Of a stretch of 64,000 bases of DNA, positions 1 through 9,561 are shown piece by piece (the first letter of the stretch is position 1; each line of letters opens with the position of its first letter). The position numbers and the translations under genes are program-made. The notes beneath the pieces are model-generated. The model ran no database searches. It was not told the DNA's origin and worked only from the letters and a program-made list of their open reading frames with translations. The DNA lies in NCBI RefSeq assembly GCF_048001765.1, contig NZ_CP181447.1:1364001-1428000 (forward strand), written 5' to 3'. Origin of the DNA: Bombiscardovia asteroides_K. Lineage in GTDB: Bacteria; Actinomycetota; Actinomycetes; Actinomycetales; Bifidobacteriaceae.

Positions 1-1152
1 CGCCATCAGGGTCTTGGCCAGATCCACAAATCGCATGGTCAACGGAGAATCATCCAGGGAGCCATCTGGTCTGAGTACAGCCGGCCGGCCGGACTCCCCC
101 GATTCGCGTAGGTCGGTCTGCAGGGGCAACTGCTCCAGCAGGGGCACCTGATACCCCAGATCCCGGGTCAGCTGGTCAGCCACACGCTGGCCGCCCCCCT
201 GACCGAAGATGCGCAGCCGCTCTCCATTGTGCTCATACCAGGACATGTTTTCAATCACACCCTGGACCTTGGTGGGCAACTGGAGGGCCACCAGACCTGA
301 ACGCACGGCCACCTGCGAGGCCGAGGGCTGAGGGGTGGTGACCACGATCAGCCGGCTGTTGGGCAGGGCCTGGGCCACCGATAGGGCCATGTCCCCGGTG
401 CCTGGGGCCAGATCCAACAAAAGCACATCGGGGTCGCCCCACCAGACATCAGAGAGGAACTGCTCCAGCGAGCGCTGCAGACGCGGACCCCTCCAGAGGA
501 TGGCCCGGTCCGACCCGGCGAACATGCCGATGGAGATCAGCTTTACCCCCCAAGCGGTCACCGGCATCAGCATGCCATGCAGATTGGTGGGTTGACTGTG
601 CACGCCGAAGAGCCCGGGTAGGGAGAATCCGTAGATGTCCGCGTCAATGGCGGCCGTGTCATAGCCCAGGGCTGCCAGCGTGGCCGCAAGGTTGACGGTC
701 ACCGAGGACTTGCCTACGCCGCCCTTGCCCGAGGCGATGGCGAAGATGCGGGTGCCCACCCCAGGCTTGGAGAAGGGGTTGCTGCGCCGGGCGGCCTTGA
801 GGTCGGCCACCAGGTTGTCCAGCTTCTCCCGGCTCATGGAGGAGACATCGATATGGGGGCGCAGCCGGGCTCGCGGGTAGGAAGTCACGGTCCCGTTGAT
901 CTGGTTGGTGATGGTGGTCGACAGCGGACATCCCTTGATGGTCAGCTCCACCCGCACGGTCACCTCATAATCGGCCTGGGCATCCTTGGCTGGCTCGACA
1001 ATGATGTCGGTGATCATGCCCAGATCGGTGATGGACCGACCCAGTTCTGGATCGATGACCCGACTGAGCCGCTCATAGACCTCCCCCTTGATTCTTCGAG
1101 GCAGCTCCTCCAGATTCCGGGTCCCTTCCTTGCGATGCTCTACTTGTTCCAT
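1..1152 (-). CDS. mrp: Mrp/NBP35-family Fe-S carrier ATPase (3' end outside window)
   Basis: Probable cytosolic scaffold or carrier ATPase for iron-sulfur clusters. Reading leftwards from ATG at 1152, the first ~90 residues form a MIP18/DUF59-like domain (VIDPELGRSITDLGM, then TIKGCPL). A deviant Walker A, SGKGGVGKSS, follows at residues 141-150, and then the MinD/Mrp core with IDADIYG, WRGPR and LLLDLAPGTGD. The frame stays open to base 1, so the C-terminus, where the paired cysteines usually lie, is not visible. The gene lies 69 bases downstream of ligA on the same strand and may be co-transcribed with it. Family assignment is secure. The client proteins are unknown. Confidence 0.9.
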   Translation of the reverse strand, partial: MEQVEHRKEGTRNLEELPRRIKGEVYERLSRVIDPELGRSITDLGMITDIIVEPAKDAQADYEVTVRVELTIKGCPLSTTITNQINGTVTSYPRARLRPHIDVSSMSREKLDNLVADLKAARRSNPFSKPGVGTRIFAIASGKGGVGKSSVTVNLAATLAALGYDTAAIDADIYGFSLPGLFGVHSQPTNLHGMLMPVTAWGVKLISIGMFAGSDRAILWRGPRLQRSLEQFLSDVWWGDPDVLLLDLAPGTGDMALSVAQALPNSRLIVVTTPQPSASQVAVRSGLVALQLPTKVQGVIENMSWYEHNGERLRIFGQGGGQRVADQLTRDLGYQVPLLEQLPLQTDLRESGESGRPAVLRPDGSLDDSPLTMRFVDLAKTLMA

Positions 1153-1221
1153 GCCGTCACCATATCGCGCCCAGCCATCTGCTGCTAGGGCGCGGCTGGT
1201 CGGATATTGCGAATGTCACTA

Positions 1222-3810
1222 TCAACCTTGGGCTGGGTTCGGGTCACCGGTGTCAAGCAGACGGTGGAAGGCTGCCTCGTCCAGGATGGGCAGGCCCAGA
1301 CTCTCAGCCTTGTCGGCCTTGGAACCCGGATTGGCGCCCACCACCACATAGGTGGTCTTTTTGCTGACGGATCCTGAAGCCTTGCCGCCGCGCTCTACGA
1401 TGGCCTCCTTTGCAGAGTCCCTGGAGAAGTCCTCCAGACTGCCGGTGACCACCACGGTCATACCCTTCAGGGTCTGCGGCTTGGTGCTGCGCTCGACGTG
1501 AGCACCCACACCAGCTGCCTGCCAAGCATCCAGGATGCGCCCACGCCAGTCGCCTGGCTGACGGGCGCCCTGGAACCAGTCGTGAATGGAGTGCGCGATC
1601 TCGGGGCCCACACCGTCCAGCTCGGACAGGTCCTCCACGCTGGCCTCCTCCACGGCCTTGAGCGACGGGAAACGGGTGGCTATGGCCCGGGCCGAGGTCG
1701 GTCCCAGATGCCGGATGGACAGGGCCACCAGGACCCTCCACAGGTCGGCATGCCTGGCCTTGTCAATCTCTTCAAGCATCTGCAGGGTGTTCCTGGAGGG
1801 TTGGGCATCGGCACTGCCCAAGGCGGCCTCCTGGACCTGGGTCTCATGACTGTTCATGGCCCGCTCACCCTGCCCCATCTGGGCACTCTTGGGCAGGTTA
1901 TAGAAGGCGGGCACCCGGTACCAAAGACCACTGCCGCCAGTCCGGTGCTTTGTTGTTGTGCGGCCCTGTCGGCCTTCGACCTCCACCTGCTCCATCAGGG
2001 GAACCTCACGCCAGACGTAGACCTGGCGCAGATCCTCCACCTTCAGGTCGAACAGGCCCGCCTCGCTGGTCAAGACCGGATCCTGACGTCGTGGAAGCTT
2101 CAGGTCCGGATCCGGCTGGTAGGGGGCTGCCTGGCCGCCCTGGTCGACCAGGACCTCACGCAGGCCGGGAGCATAGACCTCAACGGAATCAGGCCGGTTC
2201 TCGTCGGGGTTGGTCAGGGCTATGGCGCTCTGCTCCCCCAGATGCTCGATGTCCAGGGCCTTTCGCGAGGCCATGTGGATGATCCGCTCGGTCAGCTGGG
2301 CCGGGCAGGACTCCACATTGGGGCAGCGGATGTCCACATCGCCCTCCTTGGCCGGGGCCAGGCGGGCGCCGCAGCTGGGGCAGGTCTCGGGCATGACGAA
2401 GGGTCTCAGGTCCTTCTCGCGGCCCTTCCTGGCCTCGACGACCGGTCCGACCAGCTCAGGGATCACATCGCCCGCCTTGCGGACCACGACCGTATCCCCG
2501 ATCAGAATGCCTTTTCGCTTGACCTCGGAGGCGTTGTGGAGGGTGGTCCTGGAAACCGTGGACCCGGCCACGGTGACGGGGGTGAGAACAGCTACCGGAG
2601 TAATCCGCCCGGTCCGGCCCACCTGGACGGTGATGTCCAGAAGCCGGGTATTGACCTCCTCCGGTGGGTATTTGTAGGCCACGGCCCAGCGGGGGGCACG
2701 GGAGGTGGCACCCAGCCTGCGCTGGAGATCCCGATCCTGAAGCTTGACCACGATGCCGTCCAGGGCATGCTCGATGTCATTGCGGTGCTGACCGTAATAG
2801 TCGATCATGTCCAGGATCTGATCGAAGGAGGTGACGACCCGGTTGTGGGGCGAGACCGGAATCCCCCACTGCTTATAGAGGTCGTAGGCCTGGGACTGGT
2901 CGATGACCTCGTCGTGGGTACCCTTGGGATGGGCCGGGCCCCATCTCAGGGAGCCCAGGCCATGGGCGTAGAAGCTCAGATGACGACTGGCGGTGATGCG
3001 CGGATCCTTCTGCCTGAGCGATCCGGCGGCGGCATTGCGAGGGTTGGCGAAGGGCGCCTTGCCCTCCTGCTCCTGCTGCTCGTTCAGGGCGTTGAAGTCG
3101 TCGAACCGCATGAAGACCTCGCCGCGGACCTCCACGAACTCGGGGATGTCGCGGGCCGGTCCCGACAAATTCTGCGGAATGCTCGAAATGGTCCTGACGT
3201 TCAGGGTGATGTCCTCCCCGGTGACGCCGTCTCCCCTGGTCAGTCCCTGCTCCAGGACCCCGTTGCGGTAGAGAAGGTTGAGGGCCAGCCCGTCTATCTT
3301 GACCTCGCTGGTCATGGGCAGAGCCTTGCCCTGCGGCCAGTCGAGCTCGTTGCGAAGCCCGTCGTACCACTGGCGCAGCTCGGCGATACTGAAGACGTCA
3401 TCCAAGCTGAGCATCTGGGAGGGGTGACGGACGGAGGCGAAGTCGTTGGAGAAGGTCCCCCCGACCCGATGCGTCGGCGACTGAGGGGTATCCAAGCTGG
3501 GGAAGCGGGACTCCAGCTCCTCCAGGCAGCGCATCCTGGCATCATAGGCCGCGTCGGAGGAGACGGGCGCATCGTCTATGTAGTAGGCGACCTGGTCGGA
3601 CTCCACCCAGGCGGCAAGCCTGGACCAGAGACGCTGGGCCTGTTGGGCTCCCAGAGAGTCAAGGTCCAGCTCCCCCAATCGCATGGCATCAGCATCGTCG
3701 GGCTGCAGGGATGCTATCCATCGGTCAGTGCCCGGCCTGGGCCTGGACCCGGTATTCCCGCCCTGGTCACTGGTTTGCTGAGTATCTTCCTGAGCTGTTC
3801 TGTCATGCAT
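1222..3810 (-). CDS. ligA: NAD-dependent DNA ligase LigA, long form
   Basis: Seals nicks in DNA using NAD+, in replication and repair. Visible parts: domain Ia (YYIDDAPVSSDAAYD, about 76-90), the adenylation lysine in KIDG (K171), an OB region, a four-cysteine zinc site (C477, C480, C496, C502), helix-hairpin-helix repeats (about 675-740) and a C-terminal BRCT domain (about 780-855). At 862 residues it is nearly 200 longer than a typical LigA (about 670). The extra length lies mainly in two insertions, about 533-580 and 594-670, on either side of a short conserved AGLFDLKVEDL segment. ATG 3810 overlaps the end of the upstream gene by 8 bases and has GAGG 7 bases before it, which suggests translational coupling. 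Confidence 0.97.
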   Translation of the reverse strand: MHDRTAQEDTQQTSDQGGNTGSRPRPGTDRWIASLQPDDADAMRLGELDLDSLGAQQAQRLWSRLAAWVESDQVAYYIDDAPVSSDAAYDARMRCLEELESRFPSLDTPQSPTHRVGGTFSNDFASVRHPSQMLSLDDVFSIAELRQWYDGLRNELDWPQGKALPMTSEVKIDGLALNLLYRNGVLEQGLTRGDGVTGEDITLNVRTISSIPQNLSGPARDIPEFVEVRGEVFMRFDDFNALNEQQEQEGKAPFANPRNAAAGSLRQKDPRITASRHLSFYAHGLGSLRWGPAHPKGTHDEVIDQSQAYDLYKQWGIPVSPHNRVVTSFDQILDMIDYYGQHRNDIEHALDGIVVKLQDRDLQRRLGATSRAPRWAVAYKYPPEEVNTRLLDITVQVGRTGRITPVAVLTPVTVAGSTVSRTTLHNASEVKRKGILIGDTVVVRKAGDVIPELVGPVVEARKGREKDLRPFVMPETCPSCGARLAPAKEGDVDIRCPNVESCPAQLTERIIHMASRKALDIEHLGEQSAIALTNPDENRPDSVEVYAPGLREVLVDQGGQAAPYQPDPDLKLPRRQDPVLTSEAGLFDLKVEDLRQVYVWREVPLMEQVEVEGRQGRTTTKHRTGGSGLWYRVPAFYNLPKSAQMGQGERAMNSHETQVQEAALGSADAQPSRNTLQMLEEIDKARHADLWRVLVALSIRHLGPTSARAIATRFPSLKAVEEASVEDLSELDGVGPEIAHSIHDWFQGARQPGDWRGRILDAWQAAGVGAHVERSTKPQTLKGMTVVVTGSLEDFSRDSAKEAIVERGGKASGSVSKKTTYVVVGANPGSKADKAESLGLPILDEAAFHRLLDTGDPNPAQG

Positions 3811-6800
3811 TGAGCGACCTCATGAACTGTGCCTGTACCACATCAACACCTTCATTATCGTCGTCGTTCATCCTTGCGGCCGCCATTGACAGTGTTCGGG
3901 CCGGGACGAAGAGCCCGCCGTCCACACAGATGCGCGCTGCCTGACGCACTATGGAGGCCACCTCTGTGTGGGGCCAGACCGGCAGGCCGTGTTCTGCCAG
4001 CACCCGGCGGGCCTGCCTGTGGTCTTCGGGCAGGACCACGCACTGGGAGCGGGCCCTGGCCTGCAGCTCGGCCAGCTCGCTCTTGAGGGCTGGTATCCGA
4101 TCGGGACTGATGTGCTCGCTCATCAGGTAGGCCGCTGCAGCCACATCGAACTCGTCGCGCATCCATGAGGCATAGGCCAGGCGATAGTAGGCGAAGGAGG
4201 CATCGTCCCGGTCCAGAGCCACCCTCAGGGCATTCAGTGTGGCAGCCCTGGCCGAATCCCAGTCCTCCCGGTTGGCCAGCATGACTGCCAGCTTCAGGTG
4301 GGAGAGCGGGTAGGCGGGCGCATAGGCTACCATGGCGTTCAGGTGCTTGAGGGCCGCCTGGTCATCCTTGAGCTGGGCCAGCAGGTCGGCTATCTCCAAG
4401 TGGGCGTAGAAGAGGTTGTCAGGAATGAGCAGGGTCCGCTCACCCGGTGTGGCGAAGAGACGGTTATAGACCACCCGCTCGGCGTATGAGTTGAAGTAGC
4501 GGGGAACCTGTCCCTCGGCCGCAAAGACGGCATCCATATGGGCGATGGCATCCTGCTCAACCTGTATGCCCTGGGCTGCACCGCCGGAGAAAAGCAGATC
4601 GCGGGCTTTGACGCGCTCCTTGTCCAGCTGTGAGGACAGTGAGAAGTCAAAGTCGGGAACAGGGGTGCCGTCGATCATGGCGCTGGCAACCTGGGGGGCC
4701 AGCTGTTCCAGCTCCGGGTCGCCAATGCTCTGGATGATACCTGTTGCCGCCTGTGCCTTGGCTGCCGAAGTCATGGTCCGGTCGGAGGCCAGCTGGTGGA
4801 AACCGCCTACAGCCCTCTGCAGCAGGTCGGCACGCTGGATGGACAGATCCACGGCCTTATGTGCACCCAGGGCCTTGGCCGACTTGTCGGCAAAGGCCAC
4901 CTCGGAGAACTCGGGCTCCTCCTGGCTGCCGTGAGGGCTGAATTGGTCATCGCGCATGTCGAACTCGGCCTCTGTAGGCTTGAGCCCGCCCTGGGAATCC
5001 ACCTGCATGGTCGCGTCGAAGAAGCGGTAGATGGCACGTGGATCCTTCAGACCCTGTGAACGGATGCGGGAGAGGAAGAGCTCCCTGCTGAAGACCACCG
5101 AGACCAGGGTGCGGATGGTCGGATTACTCTGCAGGGCACTGAGCGGATTCTGGGATCCGTCGCCCTCGCTCTGATCCGTAGAGGCGTCCTCATCCGGAAC
5201 ACCCTCGTTGGTTGCATCATCGGCAGTCGATTCATCCGCATCGGTCCCATTGGCCGACGACGGCGGCGCAAAGGCGGCAGAGTCAAGGTCCACGCCCTGC
5301 ATGAGATCCTTGAACTCACGGTCCACCGATTCCTTTTCGCCCTGATCCTCGGCCTTGTCCCCCTCATCCCCTTCTCCTTGCTCAGGAGCCAACCGGGAGG
5401 CAATGGGCTTGGTTGGATCCCCATGCACGTCGCCATCCTTGGGATCAGCCTTGGATCCAGTGGGGGCCACTTCACCTGAACGCATGCGCTCAAAGGCCTC
5501 CAGGGCCTGTCCCATCATGGTCCTGATAGCCGAGTTCTGCTGGTCGACAGCCTCTTCCAGACCGATGGAGTCGATCTGCAGGCTGACCTCACGCACGGAC
5601 GGATCCACCCCGAAGGCCAGGGCGGCCATCATCAGCCCGACACGCAGGTTGTAGTCAGCACTCATGGCGGAACGCTCGCCCTCGTCCAGATCCCGCCAGG
5701 CCCGTGACTGGTCCTCATAGCGACTGGAGGGCATCATGGTACGCCCAGCCGCAGTGAAAGCCAGGGCCACCTGCCCCTGGGCCAGGTTGGACCTGAACTC
5801 CACATCGAAGCGGAAGGGCAGCCGGAGGGATCGCATCAGCATGGACAGCGTCTGCCGGTAGACCCACTCGGAACGCACCGGCTCCTGACCCTGGCCATCC
5901 GCTCGCACAGGCAGTGCCTGGGGAGCCTGTTGACTGACCATGACGGCGGTGGCCGAAGCCTTGTCGACCATGGCGTTGATGGCGGTTCGCCCGTCATCCT
6001 CCAGGGGATCGAAGTGAATCGGATAGTCCCCCGGGCGCAGCAGGGCGACAATGGCAGGATCGTCCAAAAGGGCCTGGTCCAACCGGGTTGCCTGGACGCG
6101 GTTGATCGAGTCCTCGGTGGGCAGCGTTCCCAGGTGGGCATTGCGCTCCAGCCAGGCGCTGACGGCGGCAAACCTGTTGAGATTGCCTTCAATGCGCAGG
6201 GCCGCAAGGGCGGCAGTGAACTCCAGTCCGTTGTCCCAGCTGAGGAAGTAGGCGCCAGAATAGGAGGAAGCATACAGATGCAGGGGTTCGGCCCCATGAA
6301 CGGCCTCAAGACCCGAGACGGGTGAGAGGGCCCCGGCCTCACGCATCAGGTCGGCGAACAGATCCTCCAGACCGGAGACCCGCTGTCCGTGGGAGCGTGC
6401 CTGGATCATGTCGCCTACGCTGCGTCGGATGGCTCCCATGGGTGCCTCACGGTTGAGCCGGTAGAAGATGTTGCCCGAGCCGAACCCGGTGAAGGTTCCC
6501 TGGATGCGCGGCAGCAGATAGGCGGCGAAGAAGGCGATGGCCACGGCATCCCGGTATTCCAGGTCCAGGCGCATCTCAGGAGGCAGGAGTGGACGCAGCT
6601 GCTCAAGTGAATAGCGGCCATCGGCTCGCAGCCAGGAGGCCAGCCAACGCATGTGGCCGGCATCGTCACGGCCTGCCACAGCACCCTGCAGGGCGCGGAC
6701 CGGCCCTGAATCCTGACCCGGATCACGACCCAACCGGCGACCGTCGGCCAGGGTCACCTCCTCCTCCCGACCCAGCAAGAAGGCAGGTTCCATGTTCTGC

Positions 6801-7264
6801 AGGTCCATCCGACTCTGCTCACCGATGAAAACCCGGCCATGGTCGTCTGCCAGAGCGATCTGAGCAAAGTGACGACGATCGGTGAAGATCCCCAGCGCGA
6901 AACCACGGCCCGGCGCGCCAGGCCACTGGACCCAGCCCAGCGTCAGCCCCTCGGGCACGCCCTGCAGACGAGGAAAAAGCCGACGCTTGACAGCGATACC
7001 CAGAACACGACTGTGGGAGGCCAGAAATTCGCGCATCTGACGATCATCTGGATGGTGCCCCGTCCGGTTAATCAAATCAACCATGTCGGCCACCGAAGAA
7101 TCCAGGGGACGATCCCCGCTACTCCCAGCAGTCGGCCGAGAGGAGCCGACCAGTCCCTCCAGTGCGGAAAGAATGGAACGGCACAGACCGGACAGATCAC
7201 CGAGCCCCCGGGACTTCTTCGCGTTCTTGGACATACCTTTGATTGTCCCAATCCAGCCAGACAT
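3803..7264 (-). CDS. Large uncharacterised protein with acidic linker and TPR-like C-terminus
   Basis: I do not recognise a characterised family. The protein is about 1,150 residues. The N-terminal two thirds look soluble and globular. A strongly acidic, low-complexity linker full of Asp, Glu, Ser and Gly falls roughly at residues 600-720. The last ~200 residues are alpha-helical with TPR-like spacing (AHLEIADLLAQLKDDQAALKHL, then YPLSHLKLAVMLANREDWDSA). No signal peptide or membrane segment is evident. Three starts are possible: 7354, 7264 and 7234. ATG 7264 is preferred because a TATTCT -10 element ends 9 bases before it, giving a leaderless or nearly leaderless mRNA; ATG 7234 has only AAAGG placed too close. 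The gene is coupled to ligA by an 8-base overlap. Confidence 0.75.
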   Translation of the reverse strand: MSGWIGTIKGMSKNAKKSRGLGDLSGLCRSILSALEGLVGSSRPTAGSSGDRPLDSSVADMVDLINRTGHHPDDRQMREFLASHSRVLGIAVKRRLFPRLQGVPEGLTLGWVQWPGAPGRGFALGIFTDRRHFAQIALADDHGRVFIGEQSRMDLQNMEPAFLLGREEEVTLADGRRLGRDPGQDSGPVRALQGAVAGRDDAGHMRWLASWLRADGRYSLEQLRPLLPPEMRLDLEYRDAVAIAFFAAYLLPRIQGTFTGFGSGNIFYRLNREAPMGAIRRSVGDMIQARSHGQRVSGLEDLFADLMREAGALSPVSGLEAVHGAEPLHLYASSYSGAYFLSWDNGLEFTAALAALRIEGNLNRFAAVSAWLERNAHLGTLPTEDSINRVQATRLDQALLDDPAIVALLRPGDYPIHFDPLEDDGRTAINAMVDKASATAVMVSQQAPQALPVRADGQGQEPVRSEWVYRQTLSMLMRSLRLPFRFDVEFRSNLAQGQVALAFTAAGRTMMPSSRYEDQSRAWRDLDEGERSAMSADYNLRVGLMMAALAFGVDPSVREVSLQIDSIGLEEAVDQQNSAIRTMMGQALEAFERMRSGEVAPTGSKADPKDGDVHGDPTKPIASRLAPEQGEGDEGDKAEDQGEKESVDREFKDLMQGVDLDSAAFAPPSSANGTDADESTADDATNEGVPDEDASTDQSEGDGSQNPLSALQSNPTIRTLVSVVFSRELFLSRIRSQGLKDPRAIYRFFDATMQVDSQGGLKPTEAEFDMRDDQFSPHGSQEEPEFSEVAFADKSAKALGAHKAVDLSIQRADLLQRAVGGFHQLASDRTMTSAAKAQAATGIIQSIGDPELEQLAPQVASAMIDGTPVPDFDFSLSSQLDKERVKARDLLFSGGAAQGIQVEQDAIAHMDAVFAAEGQVPRYFNSYAERVVYNRLFATPGERTLLIPDNLFYAHLEIADLLAQLKDDQAALKHLNAMVAYAPAYPLSHLKLAVMLANREDWDSARAATLNALRVALDRDDASFAYYRLAYASWMRDEFDVAAAAYLMSEHISPDRIPALKSELAELQARARSQCVVLPEDHRQARRVLAEHGLPVWPHTEVASIVRQAARICVDGGLFVPARTLSMAAARMNDDDNEGVDVVQAQFMRSLNA

Positions 7265-7272
7265 GTCGCCGT

Positions 7273-7279
7273 TAGAATA
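7273..7279. promoter_or_regulatory. Shared symmetrical -10 element of a divergent promoter
   Basis: The seven bases TAGAATA read TAGAAT on the plus strand (7273-7278) and TATTCT on the minus strand (7279-7274). Both fit TAnnnT. The plus gene begins at GTG 7285 or ATG 7288 and the minus gene at ATG 7264, so each start codon lies 6-9 bases past its -10. This is the arrangement of back-to-back leaderless genes sharing one -10 element. No good -35 is visible on either side. It is an inference from spacing only. Confidence 0.5.
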
Positions 7280-7284
7280 AAACC

Positions 7285-9543
7285 GTGATGACTCTGCCAG
7301 TCCTACAACGCTCCAACCCGGCCAGGGGTACGACCATTCGCCTGCTGCTGGCACTTGTTGTTGTGCTCCTCCTCGAACTGGGGGTATTCAATCTGGCCCA
7401 CTGGCAGTCGCTGGCGGGTTCCTCCTCAACCTCTTCGGCAAGAACTGCAGGCAATATTGAGCCCCGGTCAGCCCAGCTGGGGCCAGGACTGTCCGCGCTG
7501 CCGGGCGGAGGTCTGAAGGTCACCGATCCCGCCGGCGCCTGGATGGATGTCCCTGTCGCCGATGGACAGGCATCCTTCGTCCAGGCCCATCTGGCAGAAG
7601 ACATGGAGGGTTCGCCCCTGGCACAGATTCATGTGCGTCTGGACCTGCGCCTGGCCGGCGACAAGGGTTGGACCCCGGGCACCCGAGGACTGATCTGTCC
7701 CGGTCAAGACCGCAGCCACTATCTGCGCATCAGAGGCAAACCCAACGGATCCCGGATCCAGGCCATGCGACTGTGGATACAGGAGCCCATCGGATCCCGG
7801 CTGGAGCTGACCGGGATAACTTCGACCGAGGTGGTCCCCCTGGACTTCAATCCGGCACGGATACTGATGTTGGTCTGTCTGGCGGCGCTGATCCTGGGCT
7901 ACCTGCCAGGCTCGGTCCTTTGGCGGACCCGGCTGAATACTGGTTCGATGAGCCAGCGCCTGGCCCTGGCTCTGATTCTGGCCCCACTGGCAGCCTGGTC
8001 CTGCTGGAACATCCAGCATGATCTGTCCACCTTCACCCCCATGGCCTACCACCAGCCGAATGCCTACGTCTACGACTTCAACCAGTACGACCACGTGGCC
8101 CAGGCCCTGCTGCACGGAAGCCCCTGGCTGGATCTGGGCCAGGCACCTGGCTTGGCCAAGGCGGCCAACCCCTTTGACATAGCCATCCGCAACGCACTCC
8201 TAGCCCAGGATCAGCAACCAATATATTGGGATTATGTCTATCGGGGCGGCCACTGGTATTCCTACTTCGGTGTCCTGCCGGTGCTGCTGCTCTTCCTGCC
8301 CTACCGAGTGATAACCAGCCTGGTGCATCCGGGTGGCTATGCCCTGCCCACCAGCTCGGCTGCGGCCCTGCTGGTCGCGGCGGCAACCATCATGACCGCC
8401 CTGGCCACCATCCGCCTGCTGGCCCGATGGTTCCCCCGGGTTAACCTGGCCGTGGTCGGCATGGCCCTTATAACCATGCTGGGAGGATCCGGCATGGCCT
8501 ACCTCTGGTGCCGCCGCAACTTCTATACGATTCCCTTCGATGCCTCTTTGCTGGCGGTCATGACCGGACTTTGGATCTGGATGGGGGCCAGACGTGTCCG
8601 GCGACAGTCTGCGAACGCCGGTGAGCACCCGGGTCATCAGCCGACACGGATGTGGACCGTGGAGGACGGGGACCAAGGCTGGCATCTGTCCAGACCTCGA
8701 CTCTTTTTTGGATCGTTGTCAGTGGCTACCACCCTGGGCTGCCGACCAACCTTCCTGGCTGCCGGCCTGCTGGCGCTGCCCCTGTTCGCCAAGGAAATAA
8801 GGGCAGTCATCAACGCCCTGTTCAATCGCGGGAGCCATCCCGCCGACCTGCCTCGGAGGCGGGCGTTGTCCCTGCTGGTCTGTGGCCTGTTGCCGGTCTT
8901 CCTGGTGGCTGCTCCCCTGCTCTGGTACAACCGCTGGCGCTTCGGATCCCTGCTGGACTTTGGCAACCGGTATCAGATGACCGTCCTGGACCTGACCAAC
9001 TATCATCCCGGCACCCAGGGCCTGCTTCAGATTTTTGGCTACTACCTGCTGCAGCCGTTGACCAGCCTGCCGGTCTTCCCCTACCTGCAATTCTCCCCTG
9101 CTCCCATGCGGTTCTGGCACTTCACCGAACCTGGCCTGGGCGGGCTGCTGATCACTACACCGGTACTCATACTGACCCTTGTACTTCTTGCTCTGTCCAG
9201 GATGCGAAAGGAACTGCAGCGTCGGGGGTGGATGCCCGCCTTGATCCTGGCCCTGGCTCTGGCAGTCCTGGTCATGGTTGCAGACTCCTATATAGGCGGG
9301 TTCTCGGTGCGCTACAGCATCGATTTCGCCTGGCTGATCTGCCTGGTTGCTGTTGTGGTCATGGCCACCGCATCCTCAACATACGAAGACGGCCGCTCCA
9401 CAGCGGGAGCGGCCGTCATGAGCCTGCTAACACTGGCCTGTCTGGCTGGACTGGTCCTGACATTCATCAACGCCATGGTCCTGCTGGAGCACTTCGACCT
9501 CAGTCAGGCCATGAACGTAGCCGTCTGGTTTATAGCACCCTGA
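7285..9543 (+). CDS. Polytopic membrane protein, possible GT-C type glycosyltransferase
   Basis: A membrane protein of about 752 residues. It has an N-terminal transmembrane segment (LLLALVVVLLLELGVFNL), then a periplasmic-side domain of about 140 residues, and then roughly ten hydrophobic helices from about residue 190 to the C-terminus. Between helices lies YDFNQYDHVAQALLHG followed by WDYVYRGGHWYSYFG. This acidic and aromatic loop after an early helix resembles lipid-linked GT-C glycosyltransferases, but I cannot place it in a named family. GTG 7285 or ATG 7288 is probably leaderless. Its 3' end converges on the GH3 gene with an 18-base gap. The membrane location is well supported; the enzymatic role is a guess from architecture. 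Confidence 0.75.
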   Translation: MMTLPVLQRSNPARGTTIRLLLALVVVLLLELGVFNLAHWQSLAGSSSTSSARTAGNIEPRSAQLGPGLSALPGGGLKVTDPAGAWMDVPVADGQASFVQAHLAEDMEGSPLAQIHVRLDLRLAGDKGWTPGTRGLICPGQDRSHYLRIRGKPNGSRIQAMRLWIQEPIGSRLELTGITSTEVVPLDFNPARILMLVCLAALILGYLPGSVLWRTRLNTGSMSQRLALALILAPLAAWSCWNIQHDLSTFTPMAYHQPNAYVYDFNQYDHVAQALLHGSPWLDLGQAPGLAKAANPFDIAIRNALLAQDQQPIYWDYVYRGGHWYSYFGVLPVLLLFLPYRVITSLVHPGGYALPTSSAAALLVAAATIMTALATIRLLARWFPRVNLAVVGMALITMLGGSGMAYLWCRRNFYTIPFDASLLAVMTGLWIWMGARRVRRQSANAGEHPGHQPTRMWTVEDGDQGWHLSRPRLFFGSLSVATTLGCRPTFLAAGLLALPLFAKEIRAVINALFNRGSHPADLPRRRALSLLVCGLLPVFLVAAPLLWYNRWRFGSLLDFGNRYQMTVLDLTNYHPGTQGLLQIFGYYLLQPLTSLPVFPYLQFSPAPMRFWHFTEPGLGGLLITTPVLILTLVLLALSRMRKELQRRGWMPALILALALAVLVMVADSYIGGFSVRYSIDFAWLICLVAVVVMATASSTYEDGRSTAGAAVMSLLTLACLAGLVLTFINAMVLLEHFDLSQAMNVAVWFIAP

Positions 9544-9561
9544 GCCCAGCCGACGGTGATG

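Noticed and set aside
1498..3813. 771-residue open frame on the plus strand opposite ligA
   Set aside because: It mirrors a certain gene, has no family motifs and is the kind of long antisense frame expected in high-G+C DNA.
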